A DNA stretch of 64,000 nucleotides from Arabidopsis thaliana (GCF_000001735.4 NC_003070.9:2170001-2234000), one strand, 5' to 3'. Positions 28,155-39,032 are shown, counted from the stretch's first letter. Numbers and translations are program-made. Notes: generated from the sequence alone by a model not told the origin.

Positions 28155-29678
28155 TCAGAAGAGGTGGCACAACTGAATCAACATCACACTAATATCGTCC
28201 AAGGAGCCTCGTGATACAGAGAGGTCAACGAGCTTCTTGCAAGCCAGCAATGGCTTCCGTTTCTGATCGGTCCCTTTGCAAAATGGTCGAGCTATGTCTA
28301 CTGCCTCCTGATTACTAACCTTGTCCCATAGACCATCTGATGCTAAGATCAAGAACTCGTGTTGGGGATTGATTCGGAGAATATTTATCTCTGGTTCAGA
28401 TATTATCCATTGTTTGAGATGAGCATCTCCTATTCCTCTAGATACCGCTAATGATCCTTGAATTCTCCAAACACTATTGAATGTATCCACATAACCGCCC
28501 TGCAGGATTATCGTAATCAGAACCATGTAATCATGATAAAACCTAACAGTAACTTCTTTTGCAAGAATTCTTACCGAGCTCTCAATTCTGTTTCGTTCAT
28601 CATCTCTGGAAGGGCGGTGGTCAGAAGTCAAGGCCTCCGCGAATCCTCCAACGCTCAAAACAGCACGGCAGTCACCAGCATTGGCCACCACAAGATTTCC
28701 GTCGCTGATCAGAGCCGTGACACAGCACGAGCCGCCCTTAACGTTTTTTTCCTTGAGAAACTCAGAATCAGTCGCTAGATAACCACGTTTTACAGCTTCT
28801 TCAATCTTTGACTCGTTCCTCCCACCAACTATCTCGCCAAGAATGTTACTACACAAGTTCTTAGCCGCAAACTCAGCCGCTGTTGGTCCTCCGTGACCAT
28901 CATAGACTCCGAATATTGCCTGCGGTTATAAAAAAGCTAAAAATGTTAAATCCCCATTTTGTAAGTCACTGGATCTATCTTTTTTTTTTTTCTTGAACAC
29001 TAGTCATTGGTTCTATCTAATCAAGAACTACTCATACAATTTGTCATATATATGATTCACTGAATTTTCTTATAATCTTTAGAACTTCTAATTTGATTCA
29101 TTGAGTCAACAACACAGCATAAATAAATTTTAAGTTATATATTACCCATCTTCAAATCGCAATTCATACTAATTAAGCAATAATCAGTAAATAAACTCGA
29201 AATTACGGAAGAAAATTGAAATTACCTGTTTGGGATCTCCTTGAAGATTAGTGATGGCAGAGAAACGATCCTCCATAGCTTCTCTTTTACCTCTCTTGCA
29301 ATAAACAGAGTAACCATCACCTTCCCTCTCCACTGCTCTACTCTCCTCCCTCGGCGTATCTGCATTCGATATAGGAGCTGCAATACCAACCGGAGCCACC
29401 GGTATATCAAGCGTCGTCGGTCGTTTCCTCTTCAGAATGCTTCCCGGACCAGAGTCCGATCCAAACCCTAGTTTAGCCGGCGGTTTCAGGAGACGGAGGC
29501 AGAACGGAGATGTGGGAGACGCGGCGGAAGGAGAAGTAGAAGAAACGGGAGGATTGAGATGGGAAAGAGACAGGGTTAGGGTTTCATGTGCCGGAGAAGT
29601 GTTCAACGGTTTGTTGCAGAAAAGAGACGAAGACGGAGAGAACACCGGTGAGTTGCAAACGGCAACTGAAGACGACAT
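28155..29678 (-). CDS. AP2C2: PP2C-type MAPK phosphatase AP2C2, 380 aa
   Basis: Mn/Mg-dependent Ser/Thr phosphatase of PP2C clade B, which inactivates stress MAP kinases. Exons 29226-29678, 28575-28919 and 28155-28499 join in frame to 380 codons. The Ser/Pro-rich N-terminus carries a kinase-interaction motif, ILKRKRPTTLDI (residues 81-92), the docking site typical of the AP2C group. The catalytic domain starts at about residue 120 with EAMEDRFS, then DGHGG (158-162), GSCCVTALI, ANAGDCRAV, SRGIGDAHLK and ILASDGLWDKVSNQEAV, so the metal-binding aspartates are all present. Intron 1 contains a poly(T) micro-insertion. Upstream it faces the PHF5 gene head to head. I recall the locus as AT1G07160. 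Confidence 0.94.
28964..29018 (-). repeat. poly(A)-tailed micro-insertion in AP2C2 intron 1
   Basis: A 16-bp imperfect direct repeat (28965-28980 and 29003-29018, 14 of 16 identical) flanks, read on the minus strand, TAGTGTTCAAG plus eleven A. It lies wholly inside intron 1 of AP2C2. It is the most diverged example of this structure in the window. Confidence 0.5.
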
Positions 29679-30685
29679 CGTTTCGTAGAAAACTTAAAAG
29701 TTTCCTTTTTCTGATGATTGATTTGATTGTTAGTCTTCTAGACGTTTGTGTTTCTCTGTTTAGTGTCAACGAGAGAGAAGAAAGAGGCTTGAATATATAA
29801 TATAAGACCTGGACAAGTCTTTCTCTGTTTCTCTGTGGCCGTTGCTTCTTCTTCTTCTTCCAGGTCAAACGTTACCACTCTCATCTTTCTCTTTGACTTT
29901 TTCAAATCATGAATCCACCGCCACAGTCCATTTTTTCTGCTTTTTCTTTGTCAACTGCGATTTTCCAGAAATTAAATGACTTTGGGAAGATAAAAAGTCA
30001 AATAAGGCCGAAATAGGAAAGAAATCAACACCTAAAATTAAAAAGCCCATCAGGAAAGCCTTTAATGAGATAGCCCATATTAAGTCGGACCTACATGGAT
30101 CTTTAGAAACCCGACCCGGGTCGTTTTATTTGCAGAGCCATCTCTTGTTCGGATCGGCGGCTCGGAGATCAGGGATCGCTAGTTCAGACACCTTCTCTTC
30201 TTCTTCGTTCTCCTTCGAGGTTAGTTTCGATAATATTTTCCTTTGTTGTTTTTTAACTTTGATTTATGCGTGATAGATGTTACTGATTCAGAAATTTCGT
30301 TCCGTGTTCATGTTTCTCTGAATTCTTAGGGTTTAGCGTTGTCTATGCTTATTCTTTTGCGCCGCTCCGTTTTGGGCTCGAACAGCTTTCTCTTGTTTAT
30401 CTGTGTTCGATTCAGCGAATTGATGGTTTCCATTGTTGCTTCGTTTCTTGTTCACTTTTCAGTGAACTTCAAGAATTTACCGTCGTTCCATTGATTTAGC
30501 TAGAATTGGATATAGAAAAGTTTCAGCTTGAGTGGAACTGTAAGTAGAATAACTGCTGCCTGATAGGTGTTTGTTGAAATGCCTCTGAGAAACAAAAATT
30601 GTGTTTTCTTTACTTTGTTAACCAATGTTATTTGCAGGTCAAAATCTTCTTAATCGAGGAAGAGCAAGATCTTCTTTAAGCAGTC
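29679..30685. promoter_or_regulatory. divergent region between AP2C2 and PHF5, with a PHF5 leader intron
   Basis: The left half carries several TTGAC/GTCAA cores (for example around 29862, 29892, 29947 and 29996), consistent with WRKY control of the stress phosphatase. The middle has GCCCAT motifs (30047 and 30074) typical of housekeeping plant genes. A 5'-UTR intron for PHF5 can be placed at 30220-30637 (CGAG|GTTAGT to TTGCAG|GTC). Confidence 0.55.
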
Positions 30686-31018
30686 ATGGCCAAGCATCAT
30701 CCTGATTTGATCATGTGCCGGAAACAACCTGGCATTGCTATTGGGCGACTGTGCGAGAAGTGTGATGGAAAATGCGTCATATGTGATTCCTATGTCCGCC
30801 CGTGTACTCTGGTTAGGATTTGCGATGAATGCAACTATGGTTCGTTCCAAGGGCGGTGTGTCATATGCGGAGGAGTTGGAATCTCGGATGCTTACTACTG
30901 CAAAGAGTGTACACAACAGGAGAAAGATAGAGATGGTTGTCCTAAGATAGTCAATCTTGGCAGTGCCAAAACTGATCTGTTCTATGAACGTAAGAAATAT
31001 GGATTCAAAAAACGATAG
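30686..31018 (+). CDS. PHF5/SF3b14b splicing factor, 110 aa
   Basis: Subunit of the SF3b complex of U2 snRNP, nuclear, needed for branch-point recognition. It is an intronless coding region for a 110-residue protein, the invariant family length. The cysteines come in the family's CxxC pairs ([30 protein letters not shown]), which form the zinc-binding knot; the C-terminus is [12 protein letters not shown]. The only intron is in the leader. I recall the locus as AT1G07170. Such high conservation in eukaryotes makes the call secure. Confidence 0.96.
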   Translation: MAKHHPDLIMCRKQPGIAIGRLCEKCDGKCVICDSYVRPCTLVRICDECNYGSFQGRCVICGGVGISDAYYCKECTQQEKDRDGCPKIVNLGSAKTDLFYERKKYGFKKR

Positions 31019-32381
31019 TAGTTTGTTGTTACTTGAGCTATTGATCTTTTATTTATTGATGCTAGGAAAGTGTCTGTACTTGTCTTGTTTGTGTTAAGGA
31101 AATTTTATCCGGTGAAGTAATTTAAGACATGGGTTCAAACTAAGGATTATGGTTTGTTGATTTAGTCAGCCTTATTACCATTGCTATGGTTGGTTACTGT
31201 TTCTTAAGTGGTTGTCAATTATGTGATTGTTAGCGTTTGGTTGTCCATAAATATGATTCAGTTGGTGGATTAGGCCTCGGAAGTTTTCTGGAGAAACACC
31301 GTCCCTCTGTGTTTGCCAATGAATTATCTGACTCACAAAATTAACGTAATCTTGTGTATAAATCAACTTCATTCTTTTAAGTTTTAACAGCATTACCACT
31401 TGTGAATTCAGCTATGATTGAATACATAGCTGGGCGATAACTATAATTTTCTAGATAAATGTCAACTTAAAACTTTAAAGAATACGCAATAACTCTGACT
31501 CTCTAACGTCGACAAAAAGGTTATCATCCATTACATAAAAAACCCCACATGATCGTCAGAATTCAGAAATATTCGTTTTCAAAGTAAGGAAACCCCAAAA
31601 TCCCTTTTTTGGGCCAAAAATATAGACGTTGACTTTTTATATCGGACGGTGCCTGTAAGTCAACTGCCCATGCATGTTCGCTTCGTTTATGTGTTAACTG
31701 TTAACTTAACAGTGTGGAATCCACAATTTGTCTGCAATAGTCAACTCCTATCTCCAATAAGACAATGACACGTGTTAAACATCAGCTACTTTATTTCGAA
31801 ACAGATCCTGTATTTCTAGCCGAATTAATTCAATCATAATCTAAATAATTGCTATTTACGAGTCAAAAAATATTTAGACGAAAATTTGATATTGTAGCTA
31901 GCCATTAAGAAAAACGTTAATTTGTAAGAAACGTTTACGCTGATGATTTATTCAGGGAAGACCACTGAAACAATGAAACACAAGATTTATATAGTGATGT
32001 AAAATGTTGTAATAGACAGACTTTTAATATCAAAATATTTCAAACCACATGCCTTTGCAGGTATCTACACCAATCTTTAATCAAAATGTTTTAAATTTTG
32101 TTGTGCCCTAATTCCTTATAAATGTATTTTGCTCGAATTTGGGTTAGACATTCAAAATGATATGTTTGTAGGAATGCTTCCATGTCAATAAATTGCACTA
32201 TTCCGGTTATGTAGCACTGTCCGAAATATATATATTAAAGTAGTTTGAAAAATAAGGTTAATTAATCTTTATTATTAATGAATACATTTCCATTTCACGT
32301 TTATAAAAGGAGAGGGTTACGAGAGATATAGTTGAATAGAGAAGAGAAAGAGGAAGAGAAAAAGGGGAAAGAGAAGAGAAG
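31019..32381. other. spacer and PSY-precursor upstream region
   Basis: PHF5 3' UTR to about 31150, then AT-rich spacer. An ACACGTGT-type ACGT element lies at about 31770. The 60 bases before the ATG at 32382 are purine-rich leader. No other gene seen. Confidence 0.6.
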
Positions 32382-32774
32382 ATGGTTTTTTGTTATGCAA
32401 TTCGGCTGTGTTTATGCATTTTCTTGGCACTTTCAATCGTCTCTTCGGCTCGACTAACTTTTTCATTTTCAGGTAAGAGAAATCGAGCTCATCATCCTAT
32501 CTACATACAGAAAAGATCAAATTTTGGAGTTGTATATAAACTCCTCATTCGAATTTTGAAATCCATAATAGTATATCGTTGGATTAATTACTTTCGTAAT
32601 TATCTAAGTTTTAGCTTCGTAATATATGTTAAACCTGCATGCATGACAGAAAACGAAAAGATGATGGTGAGGGGTAGATCATTGATGGTGAGCACCAACG
32701 ACTACGGCGAGCCATCGGCCAACGCCAAACACAATCCACCTGGAAGGCGTCGTGGAGGAGGTCGGAGAGGGTAA
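32382..32774 (+). CDS. PSY-type tyrosine-sulfated peptide precursor, 71 aa
   Basis: Exons 32382-32472 and 32650-32774 join (TCAG|GTAAGA ... GACAG|AAAA) to 71 codons plus TAA. Reading through the intron would hide the structure. Residues 1-23 are a signal peptide (LCLCIFLALSIVSSA). Near the C-terminus lies DYGEPSANAKHNPP (residues 48-61), matching the PSY1 peptide pattern DYGxPSANxKHxP: Asp-Tyr for tyrosylprotein sulfotransferase and prolines that can be hydroxylated. It ends in a basic Gly/Arg tail (GRRRGGGRRG), unlike PSY1. PSY peptides promote cell expansion and balance growth against stress through leucine-rich-repeat receptor kinases. I recall the locus as AT1G07175, with a paralogue next to NDA2 on chromosome 2. 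Confidence 0.88.
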   Translation: MVFCYAIRLCLCIFLALSIVSSARLTFSFSGKRNRAHHPIYIQKRSNFGVVYKLLIRILKSIIVYRWINYFRNYLSFSFVIYVKPACMTENEKMMVRGRSLMVSTNDYGEPSANAKHNPPGRRRGGGRRG

Positions 32775-34413
32775 ATAAATAAAAAGATAAAAATAAAAAA
32801 ATATGGTTTTGGATACATTTAAGATCTTTAATTTTACTCATTTTCTCTCAGTATGTCATCTCTTTATATACTGAACAATAAAAACCTTCCATCAAATAAT
32901 ACGTTCTGATACATTAATAAATTAGTAATGAACACCTAGACTCGTATCTTCTAATCTCAATGTTTAATGAATGGTAAAAATAATTATTTAATTTTCCGTG
33001 GTCAACAATGCATAATCTTTTTATTTATTTTGTCTTCTTACCTTTCAAAAATTTCTCAACTTGTCAACAGAAAAAATAAAAATCCCAATAACAAAGGTGA
33101 CAACCGAAACAGAAGCACATGACCACAATGCTAAAGATGGATAAAAAAAATAGAGCAAAAAGAAAGACAAAAATTTCAGTAGTCAAGAGTATAATTAAGC
33201 ACGTATAATTTGCAAAATTTTTATTTTATTTTTATGAACCGTTTGGTGTATATATATAATCCTTGCTTTCCAGTTTTGATGATCTTTTTGTGCTACTTTG
33301 TATGCGGTTAAAGATTGTTGTAATAGGCAAAGAAATCTTAAGTAATGCCTCAGCTGTTAAACGTTGTGATCTCCTCTGTTCAAAATATTTCAAGTTGATC
33401 TTACTTATGGTAATGCTCTACTCGTGATTGTGAGTTTGAACTAGTCACTGTTAAGGTTTTCTTTATAATTGATTGTCAAGCTAATGAATAAGTTTGTGAA
33501 TGAGGTTTTAGAAAGATGCATGATTGGAAGTTGTGTTTAGTAAATGCTTCTCATTACAACTAGAATTTACTATAGAATCATAGAACGGCCATAACCAAAC
33601 TTCATGAGTCCGGTGATATTATTGGAATAGAATTCACATAATTTTCATACTTTTGTTACTTAGACTGTCTACATAATGCCACATAATGAAAATTTGAATT
33701 AGAAAACTTGAATACTAAATCTACAGATATTTCAAGTGACTTCTAATGTATGACAATAAGACATTAAGACCCCTTCCATATCATGACCATTTCAAACTCG
33801 TGTCAATATGTAACCCATTTATCGTGGGCCATAAACCCAAAATAATAAATCATGTATATAAACGGGCTATTGGGCCATAAACTAGTGATAATAAGCTTTG
33901 GGGCGACGATCTCTGGATACGTCACCCCTCGCGATACAATTACAACCGATCAAGGTCAGCGAATACTCCGACATCCTTTTCTTGCGGCCCACATCGGTCT
34001 TTAGTGAATCACATGTTTTTTCTATTGTCGTTTCTTGCGCATCAAGTTCTGCTGAGGTTTCTTGTTATTTTATTTTTGAAATTTTTCAACACCTTTAACT
34101 TATCTCGATTTTGTTTACCACTTAAAAAACGCCCAACCAATGGCATACACTGAAAATGTTTTCTAAACATTTAATATTTCTGTGGCTACCAAAAAGAAAT
34201 CAAGAGTTATTTTCCATTTATTCTGGGTGAAAGAGAAACAGAGTGCCACCTGTCATTTCCTAATCTGGCACGTAGGTTTTTCTCATACGTATTACAGTGA
34301 ATAATACAGTATACCAAAGGCGGCTCGTAGCAGAGTTTGTTCGATTCTCTTAACCACATTAGGTTTGGAGTATTATTTGCTTCTCTCGATTGAAGAAGAG
34401 TACCTAAAGAATC
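32775..34413. other. PSY 3' flank and NDA1 upstream region
   Basis: AT-rich except for a GC-richer island at 33885-34068 with coding-like composition on the minus strand (reported as a finding). The NDA1 promoter and leader occupy the last 300 bases. Confidence 0.55.
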
Positions 34414-36773
34414 ATGTTGTGGATCAAAAACCTAGCAAGAATCTCGCAGACCACTTCTTCGTCTGTCGGAAACGTGTTCAGAAACCCCGAATCCTACACT
34501 CTCTCGTCCCGTTTCTGCACCGCTCTGCAAAAGCAACAAGTAACCGACACGGTTCAAGCAAAGGAGGATGTAGTTAATGCGTTGGAGCCACAACGTTACG
34601 ACGGTTTGGCTCCGACGAAAGAGGGAGAGAAGCCGAGAGTTTTGGTTCTCGGGTCGGGTTGGGCGGGTTGTCGGGTATTAAAAGGGATCGATACTAGTAT
34701 TTACGACGTCGTTTGTGTCTCTCCTAGGAACCACATGGTCTTCACTCCTCTCTTGGCTTCTACTTGCGTTGGTACGCTTGAGTTTAGGTCTGTTGCTGAA
34801 CCAATCTCTCGTATCCAACCGGCGATTTCACGAGAACCCGGTTCTTATTACTTCCTTGCTAATTGCTCCAAACTTGATGCTGATAATCATGAGGTAATTG
34901 CTAATTGGATATTAATATTGGTGAAGTTCTTGAAATTGAGGAAAAGTCTTGCAGATGTATCTATTTTTGTAGTTTTATGTTTGGATTTTTCTACAATTTG
35001 TGGATGTAGAAGTAGTTTCGTTTAGACATTGTTTCAAACGCTAATTTTGCGTTCACATTTAGGTATATCAAAATTTCCAAATTGTAAACGCAAACGCGAC
35101 TTTTGTGTTTGTGATGAAAGCAGAGTGCTTTGGACTGTTGTATATGATATGTGTGAATCATGCTCTTGGTTTAAACAGGTGCATTGTGAGACTGTAACTG
35201 AGGGGTCTAGCACATTGAAGCCATGGAAGTTCAAGATAGCTTATGACAAACTGGTACTAGCTTGTGGTGCAGAAGCATCCACATTTGGAATTAATGGCGT
35301 CTTAGAAAACGCCATTTTCCTCCGTGAGGTTCACCACGCTCAGGAGATCCGTAGGAAGCTTCTTCTTAACCTCATGCTCTCTGAAGTTCCAGGTATATAT
35401 AGTAAACAACACATTCATCATCCACTTATTTATTTACCTTTGAACCAAAACTAATATCATTACACGCAAATTTATATATTAGGCATAGGTGAAGATGAGA
35501 AGAAGAGGCTGTTGCATTGCGTTGTGGTTGGAGGTGGGCCAACTGGTGTTGAGTTTAGTGGTGAATTGAGTGATTTCATCATGAAAGATGTTCGTCAGAG
35601 ATATTCTCATGTGAAAGACGACATTCGTGTTACTCTGATTGAGGTTTTCTTAGCTTATAACTTCATTGATAAAAACTACTATATATATGATCTGTTTCAT
35701 AAATATGAAATTTTGTCCATTGTTTCTTTCCAGGCAAGGGATATACTTTCTTCTTTTGACGATCGGCTAAGGCACTATGCAATCAAGCAGTTAAACAAGG
35801 TTATTATAGTTAATCCATATGCAAACTTCATATGCTTTAAATTGAGAGAATTTGGATTTTGAAAATCTGCTAGTTTTGACTTCAGTCTGGAGTGAAGCTT
35901 GTGCGTGGGATTGTGAAAGAAGTGAAGCCTCAGAAGCTAATCCTTGATGATGGCACTGAAGTTCCTTACGGTCCCTTAGTCTGGTCAACTGGTGTTGGTC
36001 CATCTTCATTTGTGAGGTCTCTTGATTTTCCTAAAGATCCAGGTGGAAGGTATGTTAGTTCCAATGTCACAACAGAAAGCTTGTTCTGTTTTTTTCCCTC
36101 CAAAAAAACATTTTCTGATCTTGGATCACTCTGTTTCGATAGGATTGGTATTGATGAGTGGATGCGTGTACCTTCTGTACAAGACGTGTTTGCAATTGGT
36201 GACTGTAGCGGTTATCTCGAGAGCACAGGGAAATCAACACTTCCTGCACTTGCACAGGTCTCTAATGTTGTAAAAGAATCTATTTACTTTTTTTCTATAC
36301 TCGGAGTCTTAACATACAAGTCTCTTTGATCAATGAAGGTGGCTGAGAGAGAAGGCAAATACTTGGCGAATCTGTTTAACGTGATGGGAAAAGCTGGAGG
36401 AGGACGGGCCAATAGCGCAAAGGAAATGGAGCTTGGGGAACCATTTGTGTATAAACATCTCGGAAGTATGGCTACTATTGGGAGATACAAAGCTCTCGTT
36501 GATCTCCGTGAGAGCAAGGTATGTTTAAAAGAAAAGGCTCTCATTCTCTTTCACTTAAAAATCCCTCAAAACACAATAATAGTAGATAGCTAAACTCGAG
36601 GAGGGAGTTTTCTTGTGCAGGAAGGGAAAGGAATATCAATGGCAGGTTTTCTGAGCTGGTTCATATGGAGGTCTGCTTATCTGACTCGAGTCGTCAGCTG
36701 GAGAAACCGTTTCTACGTTGCTATCAATTGGCTCACTACCTTTGTCTTTGGTCGGGACATTAGCCGAATCTGA
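34414..36773 (+). CDS. NDA1: NDA1, internal rotenone-insensitive NAD(P)H dehydrogenase, 510 aa
   Basis: Type II NAD(P)H:ubiquinone oxidoreductase on the matrix face of the inner mitochondrial membrane; it bypasses complex I without pumping protons. Exons 34414-34893, 35179-35392, 35483-35643, 35734-35799, 35886-36049, 36143-36257, 36339-36518 and 36621-36773 join in frame to 510 codons. The N-terminus is a Ser/Arg-rich presequence. There are two dinucleotide folds: FAD site [10 protein letters not shown] (residues 77-85) and NAD site [12 protein letters not shown] (about 245-256). A second FAD contact is FAIGDCSG. The C-terminus SRI fits a type 1 peroxisomal signal, in line with reported dual targeting. 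No EF-hand insert is present, as expected for the NDA type. I recall AT1G07180. Confidence 0.95.
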
Positions 36774-37237
36774 TCCATATCCCCTCCACTTCGCCACGTG
36801 CTTCTTCTTCTCTATGTCTCTATCTTGTTCACTTTATGACCTCTAATCAGTTGAAATCATATGTTGTTTACTTGGAACAATTCAATGAAATTCAGCATTT
36901 TAGAAAGACAGGGTATTGACTTTGAAATTGAATCATCTGGTTTGACTGATAGTCAATTTAAATGGTATTAACTTTTGACTAAGCACAGTTAGTTTTCAAC
37001 ATTTTTAAAATTGAACAATTAAATTGAAAAAACCTATAAGCTATGGTTAAAGATTGATTAGTAAAAAATGTTTGCTTTTGCATAAGAGTAGAAAAAGTTT
37101 TATGGGTTTAATATTTTTTGTATCAAACATTTGAAATATTTCTTGTATATCTGTAAAATTATTTTAAAATATCTATTATAAGATTTATATGAGTTTTCCA
37201 CTTCCACATGATTCATGTGATACAGAAAGTGCATCTC

Positions 37238-37284
37238 AAAACTTCTAGAGTTTCCCTACCAAAAAAAAAAAACTTCTAAAGTTT
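37238..37284 (+). repeat. poly(A)-tailed micro-insertion with 16-bp direct repeats
   Basis: AAAACTTCTAGAGTTT (37238-37253) and AAAACTTCTAAAGTTT (37269-37284) differ at one base. They flank CCCTACC followed by a run of A. Same architecture as the element 0.5 kb to the right. Confidence 0.6.
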
Positions 37285-37485
37285 ATTTTTCAAACTTCTC
37301 CTACAACTCTTTTTTCATTTTCTTCTCTCCTTTTTTTTTTGTTGTAATTAGCTTACATCGAATACACTAGATATAATAAAATAAGTGGATAGTCTCGAAT
37401 TCGGTTTTCGATCAAGGACAAAGCTAATGATGGCTTGCGGCACAAGTAAGCTCCGATGTTTTAGGTTTTTACTTTGTTTTGTTGT

Positions 37486-37504
37486 GGGGGGGGGGGGGGG
37501 GGGG
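37486..37504 (+). repeat. poly-G mononucleotide tract
   Basis: Nineteen consecutive G. It is the second long G/C homopolymer in the window besides the C tract at 6761. It can form stacked G-tetrad structures in principle; no function can be inferred from sequence. Confidence 0.9.
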
Positions 37505-37747
37505 TTATAATTAATAATATATCATCATCAGATTCGTTTTATTTAGATTCTCAAATTCTCATCAGGAGGATCGAGATCGTTTTTAGGTGTTTTGCTTCAT
37601 TGAATATTTGATAATATCAATGATTTTAGTGGAAATGGCAACAATTATTTTATTAGTGCAGTTGTCTCTCAAGAGTTAATTACAGATAAAACTGATGAAA
37701 CAACTAATTTTGAAAGAAACGCAAGTGAGTAAATAATTTTCTCTGAT

Positions 37748-37796
37748 AAATTGTTATGCAGTCACGACAAAAAAAAAAAAAATTGTTATGCAGTCA
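37748..37796 (+). repeat. poly(A)-tailed micro-insertion with 17-bp perfect direct repeats
   Basis: AAATTGTTATGCAGTCA at 37748-37764 is repeated exactly at 37780-37796. The insert is CGAC plus a run of A. This is what a retro-insertion truncated to its last few bases and its tail would leave. Confidence 0.7.
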
Positions 37797-37861
37797 AAAA
37801 ATAAACAGTAACGGTCACTTTTCCTAACGGAAATTGCTATGGCTCGATCTTGGACATCAAC

Positions 37862-38182
37862 ATACATCATACATGGAGACAACCTGAGAACACCTTCTTT
37901 GCGAATTCCATGATTTGCCTAGAGCTAACGGTACAAGCGCAGGCTGCAACCATATATGATCACATCCTTTTTATCACTTGCCATGAAGAAACCTGTGAGG
38001 AAGGATCTTGCAATGACTGGGAGACTCACTCTAACTGGAAAGATTCTCGGAAGTCTAGTGAAGACTATAATATTCCCGGAAGCTGACCGGAGAGACGTTG
38101 ATGAGCTGCCCAACAATGGGAAAGAAGGGATCCATGTTTTCACTTTGTGGATGAATATGAGCAGATATTCGAGCTAGCATTC
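37862..38182 (+). pseudogene. relic of a Lon protease gene (C-terminal proteolytic domain)
   Basis: Not a live gene: broken remains of the last part of a mitochondrial-type Lon protease. In order, and in shifting frames, I see PENTFFANSM, then GTSAGCN (the degraded GPSAG motif of the catalytic serine), then ITSFLSLAMKKPVRKDLAMTG, a TLTGKIL followed by an internal deletion of about 14 residues of the conserved GGVKEK region, then VKTIIFPEADRRDVDELP, a frameshift after 38135 and finally HFVDEYEQIFELAF. Known full-length Lon genes of Arabidopsis lie elsewhere, so this is a dispersed fragment. No promoter or 5' exons are nearby. Confidence 0.8.
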
Positions 38183-38285
38183 AAAACAAGATATGAACAT
38201 CTCTCAACTATGAATTTCTTATTAGGACCTCTTGTCTAACATAATATTAACCAAATAAAATAAAATGTGAAGTTATAGGCTTATT

Positions 38286-38456
38286 ACACCGACCAGCGAT
38301 GTCGGAAGTATAGTAAGGATGCTAGAAGGAGAAGGGCTTGCAGAGAGATGGGATGAATGGCAGAATCTTGAAGTGACGAGACAAGAAGAGTTTCAGAGGA
38401 AATTTAATTGCCTTGTCACACTAATAGAAGAAGAAGCGACTAGTACGGTTTCGTAA
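38286..38456 (+). pseudogene. relic of an LRR receptor kinase C-terminus (SERK-related clade)
   Basis: A 56-codon frame ending in TAA encodes TSDVGSIVRMLEGEGLAERW followed by DEWQNLEVTRQEEFQRKF. This is the last part of kinase subdomain XI plus the tail of the SERK-like LRR-RLK group; the EWQNLEVTRQEEFQR tail resembles the clade of AT5G10290/AT5G65240 as I remember it. The catalytic part of the kinase is absent and the frame has no start codon of its own, so it is a fragment. It lies about 100 bases right of the Lon relic in the same orientation. Confidence 0.75.
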
Positions 38457-39032
38457 GAAAATATCAAGAGAGTATTCACAAATTTCCTTTTCCTTTGAAC
38501 CTCTTTGTATTAAAATAAGAAAACATAACCGCCTCCAACGGCTCTATTGTAATCTCTCTCACTCTTGTGTGTATATATAACATGGATCCATCGATTGAGA
38601 TTAGACACTTTTGCTTTATAGATAAAAAAAAACGCAGCTTCTTCTAATTCGATGATGATGATCATCATCTCTGCAACATGATCCGTAAGAGTTAGATTGA
38701 TCACAGCGGAAAGCATCGTTTCATCTATTGATCGGCGTGGAAAGCATCGTTTCTATATTTCGACAAACGTAACATAATATACAACAAACTCGGTTACAGA
38801 GAAGATGGTTTAATTCATCTAAATTTGGAAGTTGGGGAAAATTTTAGGAGAAATACCTAAAACTCAAAATGCCAAAAAAGATGTGGCAAATTGGTACTCC
38901 TAAACAAACCTATCTACCAAGTGATAGCTTAGCCATTTTACATTGTAATTTACACAAGCAAAAAACTTTCCATGAGAAAAACAATCTGAGGATTATAACT
39001 CTTTATTATTACCTCATTTATATATATGCATG
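38457..39032. other. SMXL6 3' flank
   Basis: Contains an imperfect tandem duplication in which GGAAAGCATCGTTTC appears at 38708-38722 and 38739-38753, each preceded by ATTGATC. The remainder is AT-rich and likely SMXL6 3' UTR near 38900-39032. Confidence 0.6.

Larger units (their letters stand above)
36774..37861. other. NDA1 3' flank, repeats
   Basis: AT-rich. Holds two poly(A) micro-insertions (37238-37284 and 37748-37796) and a pure G19 run (37486-37504). No coding exon other than the pseudogene that starts at its right edge. Confidence 0.65.

Noticed and set aside
38708-38753. 15-bp direct repeat GGAAAGCATCGTTTC as a transposon target duplication
   Set aside because: No poly(A) or insert structure between copies, and the similarity extends 5' (ATTGATC), so it is a plain tandem duplication.
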